Part shown: in pieces, positions 51,338-60,588 of the stretch
Numbering within the stretch: the stretch's first letter is position 1
Layout of the letters: every line of letters begins with the position of its first letter
Assembly (NCBI RefSeq): GCF_006829085.1
Contig: NZ_BJTC01000010.1
Coordinates: forward strand, 62,001 to 126,000
DNA from: Chryseobacterium sp. ON_d1
GTDB lineage: Bacteria > Bacteroidota > Bacteroidia > Flavobacteriales > Weeksellaceae
Length of the DNA: 64,000 bases
Direction: 5' to 3'
Translations under genes and position numbers: made by a program
The notes under the pieces: model-generated
Told to the model about the DNA's origin: nothing
What the model saw: the letters and a program-made list of their open reading frames with translations, nothing else
Database searches by the model: none

Positions 51338-52048
51338 TCAAAAATCGATCGTCTGAAATCTCCAGTTCAGTGTGTCTACCAATGTCAGCTGATTAACACT
51401 CACCGGAAGATCTGTAATAATTTTCAGGGTTTGAAGCGCCATCATACTTCCTATTACTCCGGGAAGAGCTCCCAATACCCCAAGGCTGTCGCAATCCGGT
51501 ATATCTTCATCAAATGGCGGCTCCGGGAAAATATTTCTGAGGTTTTTACTTCCATTATGATTAAATACGGCAACCTGCCCTGCAAAACCTAAGATACTCC
51601 CATAAACAAGCGTTTTTTTCAGTTGCACGCAGGTATCATTCACCAGATATCTTGTTGAAAAATTGTCTGAACCGTCAATAACAACATCGTACTGAGAAAT
51701 AATTTCTTCGGCATTATCTTCATTGATTTTTTTTTCAATCCCTTTGAATATAACCTGATGATTGAGTTCTTTTACAAAGGTTTCAGCACTCCTTACTTTG
51801 GATAATCCTACTCTGTTTTCCGTATGGATAATCTGCCGGTTCAGATTATGAAGTTCAACCTCATCAAAATCTGCAACACCTAAAGCTCCTACCCCTGCAG
51901 CAGCCAGATATTGAATAACAGGACTTCCCAAGCCTCCTGCCCCGATGACAAGAACTTTGGAGAACCTTATCTTCTTTTGTCCTTCCAATCCTATTTCTTC
52001 AATAAATATCTGCCGGCTGTACCGTGAAAAATAATCTTCTTTTTTCAT
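51338..52048 (-). CDS. thiF: ThiF/MoeB/HesA-family adenylyltransferase
   Basis: The 236-residue E1-like enzyme has the nucleotide-binding GAGGLGS (36-42). The Arg/Asp region NRQIIHTENRVGLSKV follows, then DGSDNFSTRYLVND (about 125-138) and Cys186 in DIPDCDSLGVLG, the position of the E. coli ThiF cysteine that forms the persulphide link. It should adenylate the C-terminal Gly-Gly of ThiS. The zinc-binding CxxC pairs of E. coli ThiF and MoeB are not visible, so the fold may do without zinc. It is the last gene of the thiamine operon, after an inverted repeat. Confidence 0.88.
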   Translation of the reverse strand: MKKEDYFSRYSRQIFIEEIGLEGQKKIRFSKVLVIGAGGLGSPVIQYLAAAGVGALGVADFDEVELHNLNRQIIHTENRVGLSKVRSAETFVKELNHQVIFKGIEKKINEDNAEEIISQYDVVIDGSDNFSTRYLVNDTCVQLKKTLVYGSILGFAGQVAVFNHNGSKNLRNIFPEPPFDEDIPDCDSLGVLGALPGVIGSMMALQTLKIITDLPVSVNQLTLVDTLNWRFQTIDF

Positions 52049-52062
52049 ACTTTATGATAATT

Positions 52063-52174
52063 GAACCATTAAGATTCGTGAAGAGTTAAGCTGGGCTTCG
52101 CGTTAAAAGATGCTATGTTAAAAATCTTCGATTTTTCTTAATTCAGCTTCACTTCTTCAAAGTCCTTAACGGTT
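52063..52174. repeat. Large imperfect inverted repeat between thiH and thiF
   Basis: AACCATTAAGATTCGTGAAG with GTTAAGCTG (52063-52092) is the approximate complement of CAGCTTCACTTCTTCAAAG with TCCTTAACGGTT (52144-52174). The two arms of about 30 bases enclose a 50-base centre. Without it the thiH-thiF gap would be only about 25 bases. Confidence 0.65.
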
Positions 52175-52182
52175 TAAAAATT

Positions 52183-53301
52183 TTAAAATCCACTGTAAAC
52201 AGAATCCCAGTCTTTCATCACAGGATCATAGCCTGCCTTTTTGATCATGATTTTAATCTCTTCCATACTTCGTTCATCACTGGTTTCAAACTGTTCCAGA
52301 GATTCTTTATCTACAGCGTAACCTCCCGGATTGGTTTTTGAACCCGCACTCATGGCCGTTGCTCCAAGAGACACAATATTGTTTCTGAACACTTCATTTT
52401 CTCTGGTAGAAATAGAGATCTCAAGATCTTCATTCCAGATTCTGTAGGCACAAATCAGCTGAAGAAGATCTCTATCTTCCATAATAAAATTGGGCTCAAT
52501 AATTCCTTCAGCGGGTCTGAGCCTTGGAAAGGAAACCGAAAACTTACTTTTCCAGTATTGTTTCTGAAGATAATCGATGTGTAAGGCATTGAAAAAGCTG
52601 TCCACTCTCCAGTCTTCCAGTCCAAGCAGGACTCCCAGCCCTATTTTATGAATTCCTGCTCTTCCTATCCTGTCAGGAGTTTCCAGGCGGAAATGGAAGT
52701 TTGATTTTTTACCTTTCGGATGGTATTCCCTGTAGACATCCTCATGATAGGTTTCCTGATAGACCAATACGGAATGTACTCCTTCTTCATGAAGCAGTTT
52801 ATATTCTTCTTCCATTAAAGGCTGAACTTCGATGGAAATATTGGAAAAATGAGGCTTTAGTTTACGGACAGCATTTTGAAAATAAGGTACACCTACTATT
52901 TTATTGGCCTCACCGCTTACCAGCAGTACATGATTCACACCCATTGATTTCAGAACTGATGCTTCTATCATCAGCTCCGTATCGGAGAGGGTTTTCCTTT
53001 TCAGATGATTATCAAGACTGAATCCGCAGTACGTACAGATATTCTGGCATTCATTACTGAGGTACAGTGGGGCATAAAGCTGAATGGTTTTTCCAAATCG
53101 TTTCTGGGTAAGTGTCCTCGTCATCACTGCCATCATTTCCAGTTCCTGAGAAGCAGCTGGCGAAAGGAAATTAAGAAAATCCTCAATTGTTTTGTTTTTC
53201 TTCTGAAGACTGTATCTTACATCAGCCAGGCTTACTTTTTCAAGCTTATCCTTTACCTCATCCCATTGGTAGTTTTCAAAAACCTCTTTAAAGCTTTTCA
53301 T
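52183..53301 (-). CDS. thiH: 2-iminoacetate synthase
   Basis: The 372-residue radical-SAM enzyme splits tyrosine into 2-iminoacetate and p-cresol for the thiazole ring. The [4Fe-4S] motif is Cys85-x3-Cys89-x2-Cys92 (ECQNICTYCGFS), the usual CxxxCxxC. LLVSGE and VYQETYHEDVYREYHPKGKK (about 180-200) are family-typical. Presence of ThiH rather than glycine oxidase ThiO indicates the anaerobe-tolerant route. It starts nine bases after thiG ends. Confidence 0.95.
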   Translation of the reverse strand: MKSFKEVFENYQWDEVKDKLEKVSLADVRYSLQKKNKTIEDFLNFLSPAASQELEMMAVMTRTLTQKRFGKTIQLYAPLYLSNECQNICTYCGFSLDNHLKRKTLSDTELMIEASVLKSMGVNHVLLVSGEANKIVGVPYFQNAVRKLKPHFSNISIEVQPLMEEEYKLLHEEGVHSVLVYQETYHEDVYREYHPKGKKSNFHFRLETPDRIGRAGIHKIGLGVLLGLEDWRVDSFFNALHIDYLQKQYWKSKFSVSFPRLRPAEGIIEPNFIMEDRDLLQLICAYRIWNEDLEISISTRENEVFRNNIVSLGATAMSAGSKTNPGGYAVDKESLEQFETSDERSMEEIKIMIKKAGYDPVMKDWDSVYSGF

Positions 53302-53310
53302 AATCTTAAT

Positions 53311-54087
53311 TTATTCAAATAAAAACGAAGTCAGCGGACTTGAAGCTTCAGCGTGACTGGAAATGGCTCCCAACCCCGATTCAAAAGCCCTTCTTCCGGC
53401 AATAACTCCTTCTTTAAAAGCGACCGCCATATTAAGTGAATTCCCGGCAACAGCAATGGCAGTATTCACCAAAACGGCATCCGCTCCCATTTCCATAGCT
53501 TTTGCAGCATCAGATGGTGCCCCTATTCCTGCATCTACCACCACAGGAACGTTGCTCTGGCTGATGATTATTTCAAGAAAGTCCTGTGTTTTTAATCCTT
53601 TATTCGTTCCAATAGGTGCTCCCAAAGGCATAACCACTGCTGTGCCGGCGTCTTCAAGCCGTTTGCACAGAACCGGGTCAGCATGAATGTAAGGCATTAC
53701 TATAAATCCTAATTTAGCCAGTTCTTCAGTGGCATATAAGGTTTCAATGGGGTCTGGCAGTAAATATTTCGGATCCGGATGAATTTCCAGTTTTACCCAG
53801 TTGGTTTCCAGAGCTTCTCTCGCTAATTGCGCTGCCAATACTGCTTCTTTTGCGGTTCTGGCTCCGGAAGTATTAGGAAGAAGATGAACATTAGTCTCTT
53901 TTAATGAATCAAGCAGATCATCCCCGCTGGATTGGGCATCAATTCTTTTGAGCGCCATAGTTACCATATCGGTTTCTGATGCGATAACAGACTGTACCAT
54001 ATCTCTCATACTTCCGAATTTTCCTGTTCCTAAAAACAGTCTTGATTCAAAAGTTCTTCCTGCTATTTCTAATTTCTGATGGTTCAT
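53311..54087 (-). CDS. thiG: Thiazole synthase
   Basis: The 258-residue (beta/alpha)8 enzyme builds the thiazole phosphate from DXP, 2-iminoacetate and ThiS thiocarboxylate. LEIAGRTFESRLFLGTGKF (about 5-23) and the phosphate-binding VVDAGIGAPSDAAKAMEMGA (about 185-204) are typical. A Schiff-base lysine is expected near NWVKLEIHPDPKYLL (about 96-110). It overlaps thiE by four bases (ATGA). Confidence 0.95.
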   Translation of the reverse strand: MNHQKLEIAGRTFESRLFLGTGKFGSMRDMVQSVIASETDMVTMALKRIDAQSSGDDLLDSLKETNVHLLPNTSGARTAKEAVLAAQLAREALETNWVKLEIHPDPKYLLPDPIETLYATEELAKLGFIVMPYIHADPVLCKRLEDAGTAVVMPLGAPIGTNKGLKTQDFLEIIISQSNVPVVVDAGIGAPSDAAKAMEMGADAVLVNTAIAVAGNSLNMAVAFKEGVIAGRRAFESGLGAISSHAEASSPLTSFLFE

Positions 54088-54698
54088 ATCATTACTTTTT
54101 TTAATTCGTTAATAATCGCTGGCTGCCTGGTAATAATCCCGGAAACCGCAACACCATAAATTCCAATTTCCTGTAATGGTAAAATATCTTCAGGGTTAAC
54201 GCTACCGATTGCAAATATTTTAGGAATTTCTATTGATCTATCTTTTAACCCTTCAACGATATTCCGATATCCTTCAAATCCAAGAACAGGGCTTAGCTTT
54301 TCTTTAGTTGTCGTAAATCTCAATGGCCCCAAACCAATGTAGTCACAGGGTTCTTTAATTCTCCGGATCACATCTGAAAGCGTATTTGCTGTTCCGCCAA
54401 TAATGCTGTTTTCACCTAAGACCAGCCTCGCTTCATCAACAGAGCAATCATCTAGTCCTAAATGCACACCTTCAGCATCGATCTCTTTAGCTATTTGTAC
54501 ATGGTCGTTGATGATGCAAACCGCCTGATATTCTGAACAAAGTTTCTTTGAAGTTTCACAAAGGCTGATTAATTCATTTTCAGGCGCATTTTTCCATCGT
54601 ACCTGAACCCATTGGATTCCGTTATCCAAAGCGTTACGGATATGCAGTTCCTGTTCCTGCATTGTATTTCCCTGCGATATGTATTGTAATTTTTCCAT
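54084..54698 (-). CDS. thiE: Thiamine-phosphate synthase
   Basis: Started at the ATG at 54698 (MEKLQYISQGNTMQEQEL); the long upstream extension overlaps thiD and is not family-like. The 204-residue protein joins HMP-PP and thiazole phosphate. GIQWVQVRWK (about 28-37), VCIINDHVQIAKEIDAEGVH (about 62-81) and YIGLGPLRFTTTK (about 128-140) are ThiE motifs with the pyrophosphate-binding residues. It is the better of the two ThiE-like proteins in the operon. It starts five bases after thiD. Confidence 0.92.
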   Translation of the reverse strand: MEKLQYISQGNTMQEQELHIRNALDNGIQWVQVRWKNAPENELISLCETSKKLCSEYQAVCIINDHVQIAKEIDAEGVHLGLDDCSVDEARLVLGENSIIGGTANTLSDVIRRIKEPCDYIGLGPLRFTTTKEKLSPVLGFEGYRNIVEGLKDRSIEIPKIFAIGSVNPEDILPLQEIGIYGVAVSGIITRQPAIINELKKVMI

Positions 54699-54703
54699 AT
54701 TTT

Positions 54704-55441
54704 CTATGAATGTGTTCCCAGTAAAGAGGGATTGCTTTTTAAAAATTTTCCGATGTATAATTTTCCGTTCCGGCAGGCCGCTTCCATATCTTTCCCTTTC
54801 GCAAGTTCTGCAGTAATGGCTGAGGATAAAACACATCCTGAACCATGTTTAGGAAAATATACTGTATTGTTTTCGGCTGGAACGAAAAGAGTTTCTTTTC
54901 CGTTTTCAACTAAAATATCCGTTCCCAACAGATCTTTTCTATGCCCTCCTTTCATCAGCAATGCGCACTGATAGGTATCCGGTAGAAGATTATTTTCCTT
55001 TAAAACATTGTATTCATTATAATTCGGAGTTATTAAACTGAGCTTATTAATGGTATTTTTTAATTGAGGAAGTGTTTCAAGATCAAAAAAAGTGAATTCA
55101 GAAGTACTTTTCAGAACAGGATCCCAAACGATTTTAACTTCAGAATTATTCTTTTGAACTGTTTGTACAATTTTGCTTAAAAATTCAGCATCCTTTACAA
55201 TTCCAATTTTTACTGCTGAAACGGGATAATTTTCCATCAATATCTCAATGGCTTCACTTACTTGCTCTATAGGACGCCATTCTAAACTCAGGCATTGGGA
55301 AGCTGTTTGCAATGTCAGTGCAGTACATACTCCCAATCCCATTACTTTGGATTGTTCAAAAGTTTTATGATCTGATAATAAGCCTGCTCCACCACTCGGA
55401 TCGAAACCTGCAATACTTATGACATAAGGACGTTCCTGCAT
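54704..55441 (-). CDS. thiD: Hydroxymethylpyrimidine (phosphate) kinase
   Basis: The 245-residue ribokinase-like enzyme phosphorylates HMP and HMP-P. SIAGFDPSGGAGLLSDHKTF (about 9-28) is the substrate-binding signature and YFPKHGSGCVLSSAITAELA (about 198-217) is the anion-hole/catalytic Asp region. Here the usual GTGD appears as GSGC, so the expected catalytic Asp is replaced by Cys in this motif. The start overlaps the upstream ThiE2/TenI-like gene by 25 bases. Confidence 0.92.
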   Translation of the reverse strand: MQERPYVISIAGFDPSGGAGLLSDHKTFEQSKVMGLGVCTALTLQTASQCLSLEWRPIEQVSEAIEILMENYPVSAVKIGIVKDAEFLSKIVQTVQKNNSEVKIVWDPVLKSTSEFTFFDLETLPQLKNTINKLSLITPNYNEYNVLKENNLLPDTYQCALLMKGGHRKDLLGTDILVENGKETLFVPAENNTVYFPKHGSGCVLSSAITAELAKGKDMEAACRNGKLYIGKFLKSNPSLLGTHS

Positions 55442-56004
55442 TTTCTGAATACTTTTAAAGGTTCTTCACTTTCCCAGACAGCACCTAACAGCGCTGCTCC
55501 GTCTGCACCTGATTCGAAGACTTCATGAATATTATCCTGATCAATTCCTCCAAGGGCAATTAATTTGACATCCGGATTATTCCTGTGTTTTATTTCTTCC
55601 TTAATGGTTGAATTCAATCCATATCCTTTTTTGGATATACTTGGAAAGAACGGGCTTATGAAAGCATATTCCCATTCTTTATCCAAAGTATTGTAGGTTG
55701 TGATATCGTGTACTGAAGTTGAAATGGTATTTTCTTTCACAAAAGACTTATACATTTCTTCCTGCCGATCAATTTCCCTGAAATGGAACCTTGAGATCTG
55801 ATATTCCTTTCCAAGATCATAATGCGTATGCAGCACCAGCTGTGAATGAAAAGTTTCATCAATTTTACTGATCAATTCAATCATTTCATTCCGGCTGATC
55901 CATGGCTTTCGGATATGAAGCAGATCAAGACCTTCCTGAAACATTTCATTAATAATATCCGTTTCCTCAGGAAAGATCATTTCAGGGGTGATAACAAGGA
56001 TCAT
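55417..56004 (-). CDS. TenI/ThiE-like protein (second thiamine-phosphate-synthase fold)
   Basis: The 195-residue TIM barrel has ThiE/TenI features: DLLHIRKPWI (about 27-36), LVLHTHYDLGKEY (about 56-68), FISPFFPSISKKGYG (about 114-128) and LIALGGIDQDNIHEVFESGADG (about 147-168). HTHYDLG replaces the ThiE IN-D motif, and the pyrophosphate loop is altered. That suggests a TenI-type thiazole tautomerase or a reduced ThiE rather than a second full synthase. It overlaps thiC by four bases and thiD by 25, so it is tightly coupled. Confidence 0.85.
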   Translation of the reverse strand: MILVITPEMIFPEETDIINEMFQEGLDLLHIRKPWISRNEMIELISKIDETFHSQLVLHTHYDLGKEYQISRFHFREIDRQEEMYKSFVKENTISTSVHDITTYNTLDKEWEYAFISPFFPSISKKGYGLNSTIKEEIKHRNNPDVKLIALGGIDQDNIHEVFESGADGAALLGAVWESEEPLKVFRKCRNVLMS

Positions 56005-57812
56005 ATATAGATTTCTTTTCCTTTTTCAATAAATTCCTGCGATTTATCCAGCATTCCTTTTTCTGCAGATTCACGAATTTCCTGGGTGATTTTCATAGAA
56101 CAGAATTTCGGTCCGCACATAGAACAGAAATGGGCAATTTTTGCTCCTTCTGCCGGAAGAGTTTCATCATGATACGCTCTTGCTGTTTCGGGATCTAATG
56201 AAAGATTGAACTGGTCTTCCCATCTGAATTCAAATCTTGCTTTACTTAATGCATTGTCTCTGTATTGTGCGCCTGGATGACCTTTTGCCAAATCTGCCGC
56301 ATGGGCTGCCAGTTTATAGGTGATCACCCCAACTTTTACATCATCTTTATTCGGAAGTCCCAAATGTTCCTTCGGTGTTACATAGCAAAGCATGGCACAG
56401 CCAAACCATCCGATCATAGCTGCTCCGATTCCGGAAGTAATATGATCATACCCCGGTGCAATATCCGTGGTTAAAGGGCCTAAGGTATAAAACGGGGCTT
56501 CATGGCATTCTTTCAGCTGTTTATCCATATTTTCCTTGATCATGTGCATCGGAACGTGTCCAGGACCTTCAATCATTACCTGCACATTATGCTTCCAGGC
56601 AATTTTAGTCAGTTCACCTAACGTTTCCAGCTCTGCAAACTGTGCTGCATCATTGGCATCTGCAATAGATCCCGGGCGAAGACCATCTCCCAAAGAGAAA
56701 GCCACGTCGTATTTTTTCATGATCTCACAAATCTCTTCAAAATGGGTATACAGGAAGCTTTCTTTATGATGAAACAGACACCATTTTGCCATAATCGATC
56801 CTCCTCTGGATACAATTCCGGTTACTCTGTTAGCTGTCAAGTGAATATATCTTAATAAAACCCCTGCGTGGATGGTGAAATAAGAAACTCCCTGCTCAGC
56901 CTGTTCAATCAGCGTATCTCTGAAGATTTCCCATGTAAGATCTTCCGGAACACCTTTCACTTTTTCCAATGCCTGATAAATAGGAACGGTACCTATCGGA
57001 ACCGGACTGTTTCTGATGATCCATTCTCTTGTTTCATGAATATTTTTCCCTGTAGAAAGGTCCATAATGGTATCTGCTCCCCATCGGCAAGCCCAGACCG
57101 CTTTTTCCACCTCCTCTTCAATACTGGATGAAACGGCACTGTTTCCGATATTGGCATTGATCTTTACCAGGAAATTTCTCCCGATAATCATCGGTTCACT
57201 TTCCGGATGGTTGATGTTATTCGGAATGATGGCTCTTCCTGCAGCAATTTCGTCTCTTACAAATTCCGGAGTGATCTTATTTTTCGGAGTATTCGCTCCA
57301 AAGCTGTGTCCCGGATGTTGAAAGCTCATTTCTTTAGATACGGAATCCAGCTGCTCTATCCTTTGGTTTTCTCTGATCGCCACATATTCCATTTCCGGAG
57401 TGATTATTCCCTGTTTGGCATAATAAAGCTGGGTAAGTTCTTTTCCTTCTTTGGCCACTTTAGGTTTATGGTCATAGGAAAACCTCAGTTCATCAAGACG
57501 TGGATCTGCCAAACGGGCTTTCCCGTATTCAGAAGTAATTCCGTCCAGGATATTCACATCATTCCTATCCAGAATCCATTGCTCTCTGATTCTCGGAAGT
57601 CCTTTCTGAATATCAATGGTTGCATTTTCATCGGTGTAAGGCCCTGAAGTATCATAAATTGTTACCGGAGCATTATGTTCAAAGCCGCCATTGGTCAGTT
57701 TGGTCGGACTAAGCTGTATTTCACGCATGGCTACATTGATAGGATGTAATATTCCTTCAACATAGATTTTCTTTGAGTTCGGAAATGGCGAACATGTAAT
57801 GGAGTGAGCCAT
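56001..57812 (-). CDS. thiC: Phosphomethylpyrimidine synthase
   Basis: The 603-residue radical-SAM enzyme converts AIR to HMP-P. The C-terminal [4Fe-4S] motif is CSMCGPKFCSM (about 568-578; CxxCx4C), and the core has WGADTIMDLSTGKNI, PVPIGTVPIYQALEKV and EGPGHVPMHMIKENMDKQL. Length is normal. It lies 24 bases behind thiS, so the TPP riboswitch (58112-58192) controls both. Confidence 0.97.
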   Translation of the reverse strand: MAHSITCSPFPNSKKIYVEGILHPINVAMREIQLSPTKLTNGGFEHNAPVTIYDTSGPYTDENATIDIQKGLPRIREQWILDRNDVNILDGITSEYGKARLADPRLDELRFSYDHKPKVAKEGKELTQLYYAKQGIITPEMEYVAIRENQRIEQLDSVSKEMSFQHPGHSFGANTPKNKITPEFVRDEIAAGRAIIPNNINHPESEPMIIGRNFLVKINANIGNSAVSSSIEEEVEKAVWACRWGADTIMDLSTGKNIHETREWIIRNSPVPIGTVPIYQALEKVKGVPEDLTWEIFRDTLIEQAEQGVSYFTIHAGVLLRYIHLTANRVTGIVSRGGSIMAKWCLFHHKESFLYTHFEEICEIMKKYDVAFSLGDGLRPGSIADANDAAQFAELETLGELTKIAWKHNVQVMIEGPGHVPMHMIKENMDKQLKECHEAPFYTLGPLTTDIAPGYDHITSGIGAAMIGWFGCAMLCYVTPKEHLGLPNKDDVKVGVITYKLAAHAADLAKGHPGAQYRDNALSKARFEFRWEDQFNLSLDPETARAYHDETLPAEGAKIAHFCSMCGPKFCSMKITQEIRESAEKGMLDKSQEFIEKGKEIYI

Positions 57813-57836
57813 AAGTATTGGTATTTAATATGAGAA

Positions 57837-58043
57837 TTAACCGCCCTGAGTGGCAGTGATGATTAAAATAGAATCGTTATTACTGAGGATGGTTTCCGCC
57901 CAGGCGGACAGTGGAATAATACGGTTGTTAAGAGCTACAGCGATGCCCTTTCTCTTTCCTGGCAGCTCAATAGCCAGTAATGCCTCCAGATTTTCGGGAA
58001 GTACATCGAATGTTTTTCGGGTGTGGTTGATTATAAGTTCCAT
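57837..58043 (-). CDS. thiS: Sulphur carrier protein ThiS
   Basis: The 68-residue ubiquitin-like protein ends in Gly-Gly (TATQGG), the residues that are adenylated by ThiF and converted to a thiocarboxylate. MELIINHTRKTFDVLPENLE and RKGIAVALNNRIIPLSAWAE are typical beta-grasp strands. It is the first gene of the operon, about 70 bases after the TPP aptamer. Confidence 0.95.
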   Translation of the reverse strand: MELIINHTRKTFDVLPENLEALLAIELPGKRKGIAVALNNRIIPLSAWAETILSNNDSILIITATQGG

Positions 58044-58111
58044 TCCTAAATAAATTAAATCACTTCAGGAATGGCCATTATTGTACAATAGAATGTACAG
58101 CAAAAGTCATC

Positions 58112-58192
58112 TACTTTTCCCTACGCTGGTATGATCCAGATCAGGTTCAAAGGGTAAAGTCTCAGTCTGTTGGCAACAGACACCCCTAAAGT
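58112..58192 (-). ncRNA. TPP riboswitch of the thiamine operon
   Basis: Read on the minus strand: GGGGTGTC (58186-58179), CTGAGA (58165-58160), ACCC, GAACCTGAT (58148-58140) and GGATCATACCAGCGTAGGGA (58137-58118). Order and spacing match the THI element exactly. It precedes thiS by about 70 bases. Confidence 0.97.
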
Positions 58193-58250
58193 TTGAGACG
58201 AAGTTAGGCATTTTCTCAGAATACACAAAATTTCATATTTCAAAAAAACA

Positions 58251-58278
58251 AAAAAGCGATGAATGAACACCGCTTTTT
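58251..58278 (-). terminator. Terminator after the T9SS cargo gene
   Basis: AAAAAGCG and CGCTTTTT form an 8-bp stem; on the minus strand it ends in TTTTTG then a T-run, 25 bases after the stop at 58303. Confidence 0.65.
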
Positions 58279-58302
58279 AATTAAAGATATCTTGTTTTAT
58301 TT

Positions 58303-60372
58303 TTATTTCTTAATTATTTTAACAGACTGTTGAGTTCCGTCTTTCATATCTAAAATCAGAATATAAACACCTGCTGAAAGATCCTGTAATCTTACTGTAG
58401 CTTGCGGATAATCAATTGTTCTGATTAATTTCCCTGAAAGATCAAGTACTTTAGCAGATTTTACCAATTCAGGCTTATGGACATTGATAATTTCCGAGAA
58501 TGGGTTCGGATAAACTTTCACATCGCCTTTGGCACCGGTTTCAGAAATTCCTAAACAAGCTACCGCATCAACAGTTGCCGTTATCTGCTGACGTGAAGAT
58601 TCACACTCTGTTAAAATTCCCCAATTGTAGAAAAAGTAAAAATATGCTGCACCCAAACTACTGCCAGTGATGTCTACAACACCTGGGAAAGAATATGGAA
58701 ATGCTAAATTCGTACTATCTCTATACATATTCGTGACTCCAGTCCATGCACCAACACCTAATCTATAGTTACTACCTGGCGGGATAACAAAGTCCAGGGT
58801 TATTGTTTGTGGTATAGAATTAGCCGTGGAATTATGCCCCACTACATTTACTACTTTAGATGCAATTACAGTACCTGATGAATTTCTTAGCTCTACGGTA
58901 ACGGTACCTGGTGTACCATCAGTTGAAGAATATGGAAATACATCTACTGTTTTTAATGTAAAAGTTGAATATACAGAAAATATCATATATGAACTTAAAC
59001 CTCCTCCAGTTGATGCTCCACTTTCAATGATCTTTTTTCCAACCAATCCCTGCGTCTCTTTCATTGCACTTACCCAATAATTGGTTGTAGTGGTAAGTGA
59101 TGGTGTAGTGTATGAATTTCCACTTGCTATTGAAGTTCCTCCTGTTGGAACATCATACCATTTTACAGTTGCTCCAGCATCAGCTGTAGCATTTAAAGTT
59201 GCGGAGGTTCCAGGGCAAACTGTTGCTCCTGCTGTCGAAAGTATATTGGACGGCTGACAAGGTGTATTTAAAAGTATTGGTAAAGCAGACCATTCACTAT
59301 AATTTCCAGCCCCACAATTAGACCTTACCCAAACATAATATGAAGTGGTACTTGCCAACGAATTAATTGTTGCTGATGTCCCTGTAATATTAGTTTGTGT
59401 TGGAGTTGTAGTACTTGTCGGTGCAATATTGGTAGTATTATAGTATACATCATAAGTCGCAGGAGATGGCATCGGAGCGGTCCAGTTAACAGTAACTGAA
59501 TTGGGAGTAGATGACCCCGTTGTTAAAGTTGGAGCAAAACAAGTAGGAGGAGTCCATGTATAAGTAAATCCTGCCGGAGGCATTCCTGCTGTAGAAGTAG
59601 AAGCAGTACTTGTATATTGTGTACTTGTGTTAGCTGTTCCGGGAGTTGAGCTGGTAAATGCTAATGTACTTGCATTTAAACGATTATTATAATCAGAGTT
59701 TGATGCCCCACGAAGCCCAACCTGAACAGTTCCTAAAACATTAGTAGAACCAATGGCAAATGCTCCGCTATTGTAAACCATATCAATAACATTAGTCGTT
59801 TCTTTCAATCTAATTTGAAAAGAAAACGCATAGGCAGATGTAGAAGAAGTTCCGTATGCAGGTCTAAAATTGGTCCATTGAATCACCATCTCTCTATTAG
59901 GTGCAGTTCCTACAACATCCGTTCTGATATCACCTGTAATTCCACCTAAATTAGCAAATGTATTTAAACCTTTACCAAAAACAGAAATCGCTCCTTCATA
60001 AGCCTCCGTTGATGATATAGGAACAGAATTTGACGTACTGGGAGCTGTAGTTCCGAAAGTGATATAGCCATTGGAAGAGATCTTAATACTGGTGTAAACA
60101 GTACCATTATAATTAAAATTAAAAGGCAACGCCACATCATAAGGCGTTACTTGATATAAACTTTCCGTTCCTGAGTTTGCTGTAGCGGTTCCTAAAACAG
60201 TTCCTCCTGTAACCGTTGTAAAAGTCCCTGTAGACTGAGCAAACGAATAGGCTTTTGCCTGAGCACTCACCAATGAATGTGCCCCTGACAACAACAGAGA
60301 GCAAAGTGTCAGTATTCTAAAATTCTGTTTTCTGAAATGTTTAAAAATGTTTAAATTGTAAAGTAGCTTCAT
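58303..60372 (-). CDS. T9SS type A cargo protein with fibronectin III and Ig-like domains
   Basis: The 689-residue protein has an N-terminal signal (hydrophobic TLCSLLLSGAHSLVSAQA at about 22-39). A large Ser/Thr/Gly-rich beta region (40-275) follows. A fibronectin-III domain (about 278-365, SVTVNWTAPMPSPATYDVYY) and an Ig-like segment (about 372-445, VCPGTSATLNATADAGATVK) come next. The C-terminal T9SS sorting domain (about 612-689) begins VYPNPFSEIINV and ends QQSVKIIKK. The protein should be exported by type IX secretion to the surface. No enzymatic motif is seen. Confidence 0.9.
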   Translation of the reverse strand: MKLLYNLNIFKHFRKQNFRILTLCSLLLSGAHSLVSAQAKAYSFAQSTGTFTTVTGGTVLGTATANSGTESLYQVTPYDVALPFNFNYNGTVYTSIKISSNGYITFGTTAPSTSNSVPISSTEAYEGAISVFGKGLNTFANLGGITGDIRTDVVGTAPNREMVIQWTNFRPAYGTSSTSAYAFSFQIRLKETTNVIDMVYNSGAFAIGSTNVLGTVQVGLRGASNSDYNNRLNASTLAFTSSTPGTANTSTQYTSTASTSTAGMPPAGFTYTWTPPTCFAPTLTTGSSTPNSVTVNWTAPMPSPATYDVYYNTTNIAPTSTTTPTQTNITGTSATINSLASTTSYYVWVRSNCGAGNYSEWSALPILLNTPCQPSNILSTAGATVCPGTSATLNATADAGATVKWYDVPTGGTSIASGNSYTTPSLTTTTNYWVSAMKETQGLVGKKIIESGASTGGGLSSYMIFSVYSTFTLKTVDVFPYSSTDGTPGTVTVELRNSSGTVIASKVVNVVGHNSTANSIPQTITLDFVIPPGSNYRLGVGAWTGVTNMYRDSTNLAFPYSFPGVVDITGSSLGAAYFYFFYNWGILTECESSRQQITATVDAVACLGISETGAKGDVKVYPNPFSEIINVHKPELVKSAKVLDLSGKLIRTIDYPQATVRLQDLSAGVYILILDMKDGTQQSVKIIKK

Positions 60373-60519
60373 AAATGTAAATTTGGAAGCACTAATATAT
60401 AAAAATTTACAAAAAAATCAACGTAAATTAAAATTCAATACAAAAAAATTAAATTTATTTGTAATAAATTAAAAAACACAAAACGAAAACTATTTATTAA
60501 TAAAAATATATTAAATAAA

Positions 60520-60546
60520 AAAAGAGTAGCATTGTGCTACTCTTTT
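60520..60546 (-). terminator. Terminator of the RluA/panB-side transcript
   Basis: AAAAGAGTAGCA and TGCTACTCTTTT form a perfect 12-bp stem with loop TTG. The minus strand ends in a T-run, 43 bases after the stop at 60589. Confidence 0.85.
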
Positions 60547-60588
60547 ACAGTCATTTAATTTAATATTTTTTAAAATTAAATAAATTTT

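Noticed and set aside
54699..54836. Extended N-terminus of ThiE
   Set aside because: The extension overlaps thiD and has no resemblance to ThiE; the ATG at 54698 is family-typical.
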